Source: UBA7672 sp041166025
GTDB lineage: Bacteria; Pseudomonadota; Alphaproteobacteria; Caulobacterales; Hyphomonadaceae
DNA: 42,091 nt
NCBI GenBank assembly: GCA_041166025.1
Contig: JBEAMJ010000060.1
Coordinates: 1 to 42,091 of the forward strand
Direction: 5' to 3'
Part shown: positions 17,996-24,357 of the stretch, piece by piece
Layout: each line of letters starts with the position of its first letter
Position numbering within the stretch: position 1 is the stretch's first letter
Translations under genes and position numbers: made by a program
Notes under the pieces: generated by a model
What the model saw: only the letters and a program-made list of their open reading frames with translations
Database searches by the model: none
What the model was told of the DNA's origin: nothing

Positions 17996-18418
17996 TCAGC
18001 TGCTCTTGAGCCGGTTGCAGAGTTCGCCGGCCGGCGTGGTCGCCCGCCACTCGTATTCGAGGTGCTGCCTGTCCGCCACGCGCCGCCCGTTGAGGGTCGC
18101 CGGCACGAAATCCTGGGCGGCGAGGCAGCGCAGGGTGGGCGCCAGAAAGCTTGGATCGGTGCACTCGCCATCGCCACGCACCAGGCGGCCCTGGGCGTCG
18201 ATCTCGAGGTCCATCTGGCAGCAGGCCGAAAGCTGTTTCGCGCGCGCGCCGGGCGGCCAGCGGCAGGCGTCGGGGCGGAAGCCGCCGGCAAACTGCGCCT
18301 CGGTCTTCGCCCGCGGCGCAGCGCCAGTCTGCGCCAGGCTTGCCGCGCCCCAGCCTGCAGCGACAAGGACAGCGGCGACGATGGATCGGACGAGGGCGGG
18401 CGTGTGGCGGATGGTCAT
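17996..18418 (-). CDS. Exported cysteine-rich TonB-C-like protein, copy 1
   Basis: The ATG at 18418 gives a 140-residue product with a signal peptide (about residues 1-30, ending ASLAQ). The mature part has DACRWPPGA, then SACCQMDLEIDAQGRLV, GECTDPSFLAP, RCLAAQDFVPATLNGRRV and a late CNR. The strand pattern with DAQGRL and F-x-P-A-x-x-x-G-R resembles the TonB C-terminal fold, but there is no membrane-spanning TonB anchor. It is a paralogue of the gene at 19109-19654: the Cys, CysCys, CysThrAsp and CysLeu positions match. The partner and substrate are unknown. It is divergent from the TRIC channel gene, with 68 bases between starts. Confidence 0.75.
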   Translation of the reverse strand: MTIRHTPALVRSIVAAVLVAAGWGAASLAQTGAAPRAKTEAQFAGGFRPDACRWPPGARAKQLSACCQMDLEIDAQGRLVRGDGECTDPSFLAPTLRCLAAQDFVPATLNGRRVADRQHLEYEWRATTPAGELCNRLKSS

Positions 18419-18486
18419 GCCTCCCGGGGCGAATACGAGGCTAAGCCCAGGTTGCACGTGTTGGCAATTCGCGCTGTGTGTCCGGC

Positions 18487-19107
18487 ATGGAGATCAGCCT
18501 TCTTTCCGTGCTCGACTATGCAGGCGTTGCGACCTTCGCAGCGTCAGGCGCATTGATGGCCGCGCAGAAGCGGCAGGACGTCGTCACCTTCATCTTCTTC
18601 GCCGCCATCACAGGCGTCGGCGGCGGCACGCTGCGCGACCTGCTGATCGGCGCACCTGTGTTCTGGGTGCAGGACGCGGGATATGCGATCGTCTGCACGA
18701 TGGTGGCGATTCTCGTCTACATGACGCGCGGGCGCGGCGTGCACCAGAAGACGCTGTTGTGGCTCGATGCGATCGGCCTCTGCGTCTACGCCTGCGTCGG
18801 CGCCGCCAAGGCCCTGTCGCTGGGCGTCGACCCGGTGATCTGCGTCGTGATGGGCGCGCTGACCGCGACGTTCGGCGGCATAATCCGCGACGTGCTGGCG
18901 GGCGCGCCTTCGGTCCTGTTGAGCCGCGAACTCTACGTCACGCCAGCGATCGTCAGCGCCACCTTGTTTGTCGGCTTGCGATGGCTGGGCGTGGACTGGA
19001 CCTGGGCCAGCGGCATCGCCGTCGCGCTGGGCTTCCTGATGAGAGCCGGCGCGATCATGTGGAAGTGGCGCTTGCCGGCCTTTGAGCCGCCTGAGCCGAA
19101 GACTTGA
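18487..19107 (+). CDS. Trimeric intracellular cation (TRIC) channel family protein, UPF0126
   Basis: The ATG at 18487 (MEISLLSVLDYAGVATFAASGAL) gives 206 residues. A GTG nine bases upstream is also possible. There are seven hydrophobic helices and two inverted three-helix repeats. Each repeat has a GGG(T/I)-(L/I)-RD motif: GGGTLRDLLIG near residue 42 and GGIIRDVLAG near residue 128. These glycine/arginine motifs define the TRIC/UPF0126 (YicG/YvgT) fold. Bacterial members conduct potassium or sodium in vitro, while some UPF0126 proteins are linked to glycine uptake. It sits between two paralogous TonB-C-like genes on the other strand, and its stop is 1 base from the end of the second. Confidence 0.93.
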   Translation: MEISLLSVLDYAGVATFAASGALMAAQKRQDVVTFIFFAAITGVGGGTLRDLLIGAPVFWVQDAGYAIVCTMVAILVYMTRGRGVHQKTLLWLDAIGLCVYACVGAAKALSLGVDPVICVVMGALTATFGGIIRDVLAGAPSVLLSRELYVTPAIVSATLFVGLRWLGVDWTWASGIAVALGFLMRAGAIMWKWRLPAFEPPEPKT

Positions 19108-19108
19108 G

Positions 19109-19654
19109 TCAGCCGCGAGGCTCCGGCAGCGAAGAGATCATGTCGCCAGGTCTCTTCTCGCAGATGTCATCGTTCGGCCTGAGCGGTTTTGGCCGGGGCT
19201 TCTGGCCGAACATCCCGGCAATCATGATCTCGAAGAGGGAGGGATCATCGGTCGGCATAACGTAGTTGACGACGATTTCGCCGGTCCCCTTCACGGCCTT
19301 TCCATTCTTGTATGCGGGCCAGTAGCTCTGCGGCGAGAGGCACATGCGGCTTGGCAGCAGGAAAACGTTATCCGTGCACTGACCGTCCAGCACCCGGGCG
19401 GCGCCGTCCGAAGCCACCTCGACCCGCATCCTGCAACACCCTTCCAGGTTTGCTTGCCATGCCGCGTCCGGATACTGGCAGAACGACATATCGAGCCGGT
19501 TATGCTTCAGATGCGGCACGGCCCAGAACGGGTCAGAGAAATCGGGCTTGGCAGGAGTGTCGCGCGGCGGCCGCTGCGCCGAAGCTGTCTCGGCCGTTAC
19601 GGCAAGGCAGAGCATCACTGCCAGAACTGCTGACGGCAGGATGTTGCGATGCAT
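19109..19654 (-). CDS. Exported cysteine-rich TonB-C-like protein, copy 2
   Basis: The 181-residue product has a signal peptide (1-26, ending ASAQ). The mature part carries MSFCQYPDAAW, then LEGCCRMRVEVASDGAARV, GQCTDNVFLLP and RMCLSPQSYWPAYKNGKAV. This is the same Cys spacing and strand order as the gene at 17996-18418, with an extra C-terminal part including a late Cys (DICEKRPG). The shared fold is TonB-C-like and is likely disulfide-bonded in the periplasm. An inverted repeat covers the probable ribosome site at 19660-19679. Function is unknown. Duplication of one ancestral gene around the TRIC gene is the simplest explanation. Confidence 0.75.
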   Translation of the reverse strand: MHRNILPSAVLAVMLCLAVTAETASAQRPPRDTPAKPDFSDPFWAVPHLKHNRLDMSFCQYPDAAWQANLEGCCRMRVEVASDGAARVLDGQCTDNVFLLPSRMCLSPQSYWPAYKNGKAVKGTGEIVVNYVMPTDDPSLFEIMIAGMFGQKPRPKPLRPNDDICEKRPGDMISSLPEPRG

Positions 19655-19659
19655 GCTCG

Positions 19660-19679
19660 TGCACCCCCAAGGGAGTGCA
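19660..19679 (-). promoter_or_regulatory. Inverted repeat over the probable ribosome site of the 19654 gene
   Basis: Two 9-base arms (TGCACCCCC and GGGAGTGCA on the plus strand) pair at 8 of 9 positions with a 2-base gap, ending 5 bases before the ATG at 19654. On the mRNA strand the G-rich arm is the only plausible Shine-Dalgarno stretch, so a hairpin or a bound protein could block it. The alternative is a DNA operator. Confidence 0.4.
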
Positions 19680-19718
19680 ACCTAGCATGCATATCAGCAT
19701 GGGCCAGAGGTCGGCCGC

Positions 19719-20132
19719 TCAATCGTCCCGGATCGTGCGCTCCTTGCGCTCGTGGCGTTCCTGCGCCTCGAGGCAGAGCGTGGCGATCGGGCGGGCTTCG
19801 AGGCGCTTGATGCCGATCGGCTCGCCGGTCTCCTCGCAATAGCCGTACTCGCCCGTCTCGATCCGGCGGATCGCGGCGTCAATCTTGGCGATCAGCTTGC
19901 GCTCGCGGTCGCGGGTGCGCAGTTCGAGCGCGCGGTCGGCTTCGGAGGAGGCGCGATCCACCAGATCCGGGATCGGGGCCACATTCTCCTGCATGCCGTT
20001 GATGGTTTCGCGGTTGCCCTGGAGGATCTCCTCCTTCCAGGCGACGAGTTTCTCCCGGAAATATTTGAGCTGCTTCTTGCCCATGTAGGGCTCGCTCTCG
20101 GTCGGGCGGTAAGTCGCCGTCTTGGAACCCAT
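19719..20132 (-). CDS. dksA: RNA polymerase-binding transcription factor DksA (two-cysteine type)
   Basis: The ATG at 20132 is chosen (MGSKTATYRP), giving 137 residues. DksA enters the RNA polymerase secondary channel and, with ppGpp, tunes stable-RNA and amino-acid promoters. The coiled coil spans about residues 22-90 and includes VDRASSEADRALELRTRDRE, the DxxDxA-type tip region being PDLVDRASSE. The globular end has GYCEETGEPIGIKRLEARP. Only C99 and C120 remain of the four zinc-finger cysteines; positions 102 and 123 are Thr and Ala. Such reduced zinc sites occur in other alphaproteobacterial DksA proteins. In Caulobacter-like genomes dksA is found near fliX/flgI, as here. Confidence 0.95.
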   Translation of the reverse strand: MGSKTATYRPTESEPYMGKKQLKYFREKLVAWKEEILQGNRETINGMQENVAPIPDLVDRASSEADRALELRTRDRERKLIAKIDAAIRRIETGEYGYCEETGEPIGIKRLEARPIATLCLEAQERHERKERTIRDD

Positions 20133-20314
20133 GTCGCAAACTCCAAAGCAGCCTTTCGGCCGGGCCGGCTCAGATGGGCGCGCTGTATAGCGGACGCACC
20201 TCTGCCCGTAAACGCCCCAGCACACGCGTCGGGCGATTGAATTTGTTGCAATTTTCTGACCGCTCAGGCGGTGTTCAACCGGCGACCTGCATTGCTGCAA
20301 CGCAGCATCGCCGG

Positions 20315-20331
20315 GTCGGCCTCAGGCCGAC
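20315..20331 (-). terminator. Hairpin at the fliX stop codon, possible weak terminator
   Basis: A perfect 7-base stem with a 3-base loop (GTCGGCC-TCA-GGCCGAC) overlaps the fliX stop codon. No T-run follows on the minus strand, so intrinsic termination is uncertain. It could instead protect the mRNA 3' end. Confidence 0.3.
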
Positions 20332-20750
20332 TCCGCCAGACGCTCCAGCTTCGCTGCCTCAACGGCAACACGCAGCTCGGCCCAGTTCAGCGTGTCGTCG
20401 AGACTGAAATCGCCGGTCGCATCGCGCTGTTCGGACAGCGCGCCCTGCAGGAGGGCGAGGTGGCGACGGGTCGGTCCCTCGCCAAGCAAGGCGACCTGGA
20501 GGCGATCGAGCGCATCGAGCATGCGGCGTCCCTTGCGCAGCGCCCGGGCGCGGGCCTCGGGTCCGCCAACGCCCTGGAGCGCCAGCAGCGCCGAGACGCC
20601 GGAGACGCCTGCCGCGCCGGAGACAGCGGACGTTGCAACCCGCGGCGCGGGCGCACCAGCACCCAGCAGATCGCCGAACCCTTCAGCGGCTGGCCTTGCG
20701 GCGCTGCTCGCGGATGTTGCGGCTGTCGATGGGGTGGAACTGACCTTCAT
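20322..20750 (-). CDS. fliX: Flagellar assembly regulator FliX
   Basis: The 142-residue product starts MKVSSTPST, has a low-complexity Ala/Ser/Gly segment to about residue 50, then the conserved FliX helices: ALLALQGVGGPEARARALRKGRRMLDALDRLQVALLGE, followed by the C-terminal LLQGALSEQRDA and LDDTLNWAELRVAVEAAKLE. In Caulobacter, FliX couples basal-body assembly to FlbD activity and so gates late flagellar genes. The gene is divergent from flgI across a region with a perfect CtrA site, the same arrangement as in Caulobacter. Confidence 0.92.
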   Translation of the reverse strand: MKVSSTPSTAATSASSAARPAAEGFGDLLGAGAPAPRVATSAVSGAAGVSGVSALLALQGVGGPEARARALRKGRRMLDALDRLQVALLGEGPTRRHLALLQGALSEQRDATGDFSLDDTLNWAELRVAVEAAKLERLAESA

Positions 20751-20931
20751 GGTCTATCGCGGACTCCTTGCCCGGCAGATTTGACCCAGTTGGTTAATGG
20801 CCGCTTAAGAAGTGTTTCCGGACGTGCAACACCGCTTAAGGCTTTGTTGCCATTTCGGGGGCCATCCTCGTCGCGAAGTACGCTGCGGCCAGAACGGTCG
20901 GACATTTCCGTCACCCGTCTCCTGGGATTCC
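20751..20931. promoter_or_regulatory. fliX / flgI divergent promoter region with CtrA sites
   Basis: TTAA-N7-TTAA is exact at 20794-20808 (TTAATGGCCGCTTAA) and is the consensus CtrA box. It lies 44 bases upstream of the fliX ATG and 124 bases upstream of the flgI ATG. A second, weaker TTAA-N7-TTGC lies at 20836-20850 and faces flgI. CtrA is known to control class II flagellar genes of this set in Caulobacter. Control here is inferred from the motif and the synteny. Confidence 0.7.
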
Positions 20932-22041
20932 ATGCGCGCGCTCGCCTCCGCCCTTGCCTGTCTTGCATCCATCGCCGTGATCGGCGCGCCCGCGCATGCC
21001 GGCACGCGCCTCAAGGACATCATCGACGTCGAAGGCGTGCGCGACAACCAGCTGATCGGCTATGGGATTGTCTTCGGGCTCAACGGCACGGGCGACAGCC
21101 TGCGCAATTGCGCGATGCTGCAGCAGAGCCTCGAATCCATGCTGGAGCGGCTAGGCATCAATACGCGCGATTCCACGCTCAACACCAAGAACGCCGCGGC
21201 CGTCATGGTGACCGCGAACCTTCCGCCCTTCGCCGCCAATGGCACGCGCATCGATGTGACCGTGTCGGCCGTCTGCGATGCGCAGAGCCTCGAGGGCGGG
21301 ACGCTGCTGGCGACGCCGCTTCTGGGCGCCGACGGGCAGGCCTATGCAGCCGCACAGGGTTCGGTTGCAGTTGGAGCCTTCACTGCCTCGGGCAATTCCG
21401 GCACGTCCCTCACGCGCAACATCCCGACCAATGGCCGCGTGCCCAACGGCGCCACGATCGAACGCGAGCTGCGTTTCGATCTTGCCGCGCAGCCGGAGCT
21501 GCGCCTCTCGCTGCGCAATCCGGACTTCACAACGGCGACCCGCATTGCCGGCGCGATCAACGCGTTTGTGGGAGTGGAGGCCGCCGCGGCGACGGACCCG
21601 GCGACCGTGCGCCTGCGCCGCCCGGCCAGCTTCCGCGACATGTCGAGCTTCATCGCGCAGATCGAAGGCCTCGAGATCGAACCCGAACAGCGCGCGCGGG
21701 TCATCATCAATGAGACCACCGGCGTCATCGTGATGGGCGAGAATGTGCGCGTCTCCACCGTCGCCATCGCGCAGGGCAACCTCACCATCCAGGTGCAGGA
21801 GACCCCCGGCGTCGCGATGCCAAATTCCTTCACCAACGCCCCGCCCGTCGTTGTTCCGCAGTCGGACGTTGCGGTGGCTGAAGACGTCGCCAAGCTGGCG
21901 ATGGTGGGCGGGAATGGCGTGCCGCTGCGCGAGCTGATCAGCGGGCTCAACGCACTCGGCGTTTCGCCCCGCGACCTCATCGTGATCCTGCAGGCGCTCA
22001 AGGCTTCTGGCGCGCTTCAGGCCGACATCGAGGTGATGTGA
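20932..22041 (+). CDS. flgI: Flagellar P-ring protein FlgI
   Basis: The ATG at 20932 gives 369 residues with a signal peptide (1-23, ending AHA). The protein then has TRLKDIIDVEGVRDNQLIGYG and LVFGLNGTGDS-like segments (here IVFGLNGTGDSL), VTANLPPF, GTRIDVTVSAVCDAQSLEGGTLL and the C-terminal LISGLNALGVSPRDLIVILQALKASGALQADIEV. All are diagnostic of FlgI. It assembles in the periplasm around the rod with help from FlgA. Two cysteines (CAML and VCDAQS) are retained. The stop overlaps the flgJ ATG by one base. Confidence 0.97.
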   Translation: MRALASALACLASIAVIGAPAHAGTRLKDIIDVEGVRDNQLIGYGIVFGLNGTGDSLRNCAMLQQSLESMLERLGINTRDSTLNTKNAAAVMVTANLPPFAANGTRIDVTVSAVCDAQSLEGGTLLATPLLGADGQAYAAAQGSVAVGAFTASGNSGTSLTRNIPTNGRVPNGATIERELRFDLAAQPELRLSLRNPDFTTATRIAGAINAFVGVEAAAATDPATVRLRRPASFRDMSSFIAQIEGLEIEPEQRARVIINETTGVIVMGENVRVSTVAIAQGNLTIQVQETPGVAMPNSFTNAPPVVVPQSDVAVAEDVAKLAMVGGNGVPLRELISGLNALGVSPRDLIVILQALKASGALQADIEVM

Positions 22042-22358
22042 TGGCCGAACTTGGCCTCCCCCCGCTTCCAGCCGACCTCCTTGCCCAGAAGAAGGCGGCG
22101 CCGAATGTCGCCGACGTGAGAACACGCGCCCAGGCCGAACATGTCGCCCAGCAGTTCGAGCGCATGTTCATCGCCGAAATGCTGGGCCCGATGTTCCAGG
22201 GGCTGGAGACGGACGGCCCCTTCGGGGGCGGCAATGCCGAGGCCACCTTCCGGCCCATGCTGATCGACCAGTACGCCGACGCCATCGCCAAGGGCGGCGG
22301 GATCGGCATTGCCGATTCGGTGCTGAAGGAAATCCTCAGGATGCAGGGGCTCGAATGA
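22041..22358 (+). CDS. flgJ: Rod-binding protein FlgJ (short alphaproteobacterial form)
   Basis: The ATG at 22041 shares its A with the flgI stop (TGATG), so translation is coupled. The 105-residue product has the FlgJ N-terminal rod-capping domain: AQQFERMFIAEMLGPMFQ (about 35-52), and FRPMLIDQYADAIAKGGGIGIADSV (about 72-96). The muramidase domain found in enteric FlgJ is absent, which is normal for alphaproteobacteria. Peptidoglycan opening must come from a separate enzyme. The stop overlaps the next gene by 4 bases. Confidence 0.93.
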   Translation: MAELGLPPLPADLLAQKKAAPNVADVRTRAQAEHVAQQFERMFIAEMLGPMFQGLETDGPFGGGNAEATFRPMLIDQYADAIAKGGGIGIADSVLKEILRMQGLE

Positions 22359-22810
22359 CCGTGGATCAGCGTTCAGCAGGGGTCGATGAACGGGCGGAAC
22401 AACTCGATGCCATGACGCGCCGGCTGGTGCGGCTCATCGGCGCGGAAGCCGAGGCGGTGAAGGCGCATCGCCTGTCCTCAGCCAATGCCGACTGGGAGGA
22501 GAAGGAGCGGCTGGTTCACGCCTGGCGCATCGAGGTTTCGCGAATCAAGGCCGACCCGACCGCGCTGGCGGGCCTGTCGGCCGACCGCAAGGCAGCGCTC
22601 AAGCAATCGGCCAAGGCGCTTGAAGCCGCTCTGGAGTCGCATGCCATTGCGCTTGCCGCATCGAAAGCCGTTACGGAAGGCTTGGTCCGCTCGATCGCCT
22701 CAGAAGTGGCCGCCGTTCGCAGCGCGCCCTCCGGCTATGGCCGCACCGGCGCCGTCAACGCCCCGCAGCAGCGCCCCGCCTCGGGTGTGGCGCTGAATGC
22801 AAAGGCCTGA
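22355..22810 (+). CDS. FlbY-like flagellar protein, FlgN-like helical fold
   Basis: The gene overlaps flgJ by ATGA. The 151-residue product is almost wholly helical, with heptad-like stretches DERAEQLDAMTRRLVRLIGAEAEAVKAHRL and AALKQSAKALEAALESHAIALAASKAVTEGLV, then a disordered tail with GYGRTGAVNAP. In Caulobacter the gene after flgI in this operon is flbY, and the size and helical pattern fit. The SGYGRTGAV-type tail resembles FlgN chaperones for hook-associated proteins. The FlbY assignment rests on synteny and memory of the family, not on alignment. Confidence 0.75.
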   Translation: MTVDQRSAGVDERAEQLDAMTRRLVRLIGAEAEAVKAHRLSSANADWEEKERLVHAWRIEVSRIKADPTALAGLSADRKAALKQSAKALEAALESHAIALAASKAVTEGLVRSIASEVAAVRSAPSGYGRTGAVNAPQQRPASGVALNAKA

Positions 22811-23026
22811 GGTCAGCTTCGCATCAGGCTTCTTGCAGCGCGCTCAATTCGTTTCGCAACACACCCATCCGGCCTGCTTTAACCGCTATTTTTTCTGCAA
22901 TTGTCGACTTGCCCTCTTGATCTCAGCCCGCTACCGGCAAAAAAGAGGGGTGTGGGCAAGGGTGCGTGAACGGATGGCGGGCGGGTTCGCGCGCGCGGTC
23001 TGTGTTTGGATTACGGAAGCGGCTCG

Positions 23027-24334
23027 ATGAACCGTCGTCGCAAGCGCCGAATTCCCTTTGCAGCCTACGCAGCGCTGATTTTCAACGCCGCCCTGTGCGT
23101 GACGCCTTTCATGGGCGCGCACCTGATCTCGCAAGCCTATGGCGACAAGCGCCCCGGCTTCCAGAACACGCCCGAAGCCGTCGCCGCGACGCGTCAGGCA
23201 ATGGAGGAGCGTTTCCGGTCCATCGCCCTTGCCGACGACGCCACGCCCCGCGAGGTCTGGTCCGGCCTCGTCCGGACCGCGCTGGAAGAGCGCGAGATGG
23301 CCCGCGTGCGCGGCCTCCTTCTCGGTGCGCCCGCGATGCTGGACGGCCAGGACGGCGAGGCGCTGCGCGCGCGCATCGCCGTGGCCGAAAACGCCGGCGA
23401 TGAAGCCATGCTGCAGGCGGCCCTCGCCTATCTTCCGGACGACGTCCAGGACGCTTACGAGCAACAGACCAAGTCGGTCATTTCGCTGTTCACCGCGTCC
23501 GCGCCGGCAGCAGCGGTGGAGGCTGCCAAACCCTCGGTGGCGCCATCTGTCGCCAGTCTCGATCCGGCCGAGCTCGACCCGGCCGTTGCGACCGTCCTCA
23601 TCGAGGACGAGGCCGAGCCGCGCGTGGCGACAAACCGCCTCGGCGACCTGCGCCAGCACACCATGGCCGCAGTCGGCTGGGCAAATGACGACAACACGGA
23701 TGTGCCCGCCTTCCTGCTCTCGGGCATCGGCCTCATCCTCGCCGACCCGGAAGCGCGCGAAGGCGCATCGGTCGCCATGTCGACGCTGCGCACGCGCACG
23801 CAGGCGCCCGTTCCGTTCAAGCTCTACCTTACCCGCCGCATCGAGGAGATCGTGCCTGTTGCGGAGGTGAAGCGCCTCTTGAGCGCCGAGCTTGGCAACG
23901 AACTGCGCTACACTGCCGACGCGCAGGCCGTTGTGGAGCGCATCTTCCGTACCGCGATCGACCGTCAGAAACTCGAGCCGCTTCTCGCCGAGTTCCGCAT
24001 CCTGCGCGAGATTTCGCACGATACCTCGGTTGAATCCGCGATCGCGATCGTGAGCCGCGTCAAGGACGGCGTCGACCTCCGCGCCGCCGGGCTCGTGGCC
24101 GCGGCAGGCGGGGACCGCGCGGTTGCGCTGGAGGATCTCGACGGCGACAACCTGCTCGGCACCGCCCGCACCGCGATCCCGATGACCAACGCGCTGAAGC
24201 TGCAGCTGGCCGGCGTCGCCGCGTGCCTTGCGCTTCTCGCCTTCGTCGCGCTGATGACCTTCTGGAAGTCCGTCACCCGCAACCGCCCGGTGCGCAAGAG
24301 CGCAGTCTACCTGATGGAAGAACACCCCGCCTGA
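23027..24334 (+). CDS. Unknown protein with membrane helices at both ends
   Basis: The ATG at 23027 (MNRRRKRRIPF) is preceded by GGAAG at 23015-23019. The 435-residue product has a positively charged N-terminus and a membrane helix at about 12-33. A large mostly helical region follows (about 45-385), with Ala/Pro-rich stretches and the segments REVWSGLVRTALEEREMARVRGLL and VPVAEVKRLLSAELGNELR. A second membrane helix sits at about 391-413, before a short basic tail. Both ends should be cytosolic, with the body in the periplasm. I do not recognise the family. It follows the flgI operon after 216 bases and may be independent of it. Confidence 0.75.
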   Translation: MNRRRKRRIPFAAYAALIFNAALCVTPFMGAHLISQAYGDKRPGFQNTPEAVAATRQAMEERFRSIALADDATPREVWSGLVRTALEEREMARVRGLLLGAPAMLDGQDGEALRARIAVAENAGDEAMLQAALAYLPDDVQDAYEQQTKSVISLFTASAPAAAVEAAKPSVAPSVASLDPAELDPAVATVLIEDEAEPRVATNRLGDLRQHTMAAVGWANDDNTDVPAFLLSGIGLILADPEAREGASVAMSTLRTRTQAPVPFKLYLTRRIEEIVPVAEVKRLLSAELGNELRYTADAQAVVERIFRTAIDRQKLEPLLAEFRILREISHDTSVESAIAIVSRVKDGVDLRAAGLVAAAGGDRAVALEDLDGDNLLGTARTAIPMTNALKLQLAGVAACLALLAFVALMTFWKSVTRNRPVRKSAVYLMEEHPA

Positions 24335-24357
24335 GCCGGCGGCCTGACGCCCGGCAG

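Noticed and set aside
22931..24325. 464-residue minus-strand frame
   Set aside because: It mirrors the plus-strand gene at 23027-24334, which has a start with a ribosome site and two membrane helices. The mirror has none.
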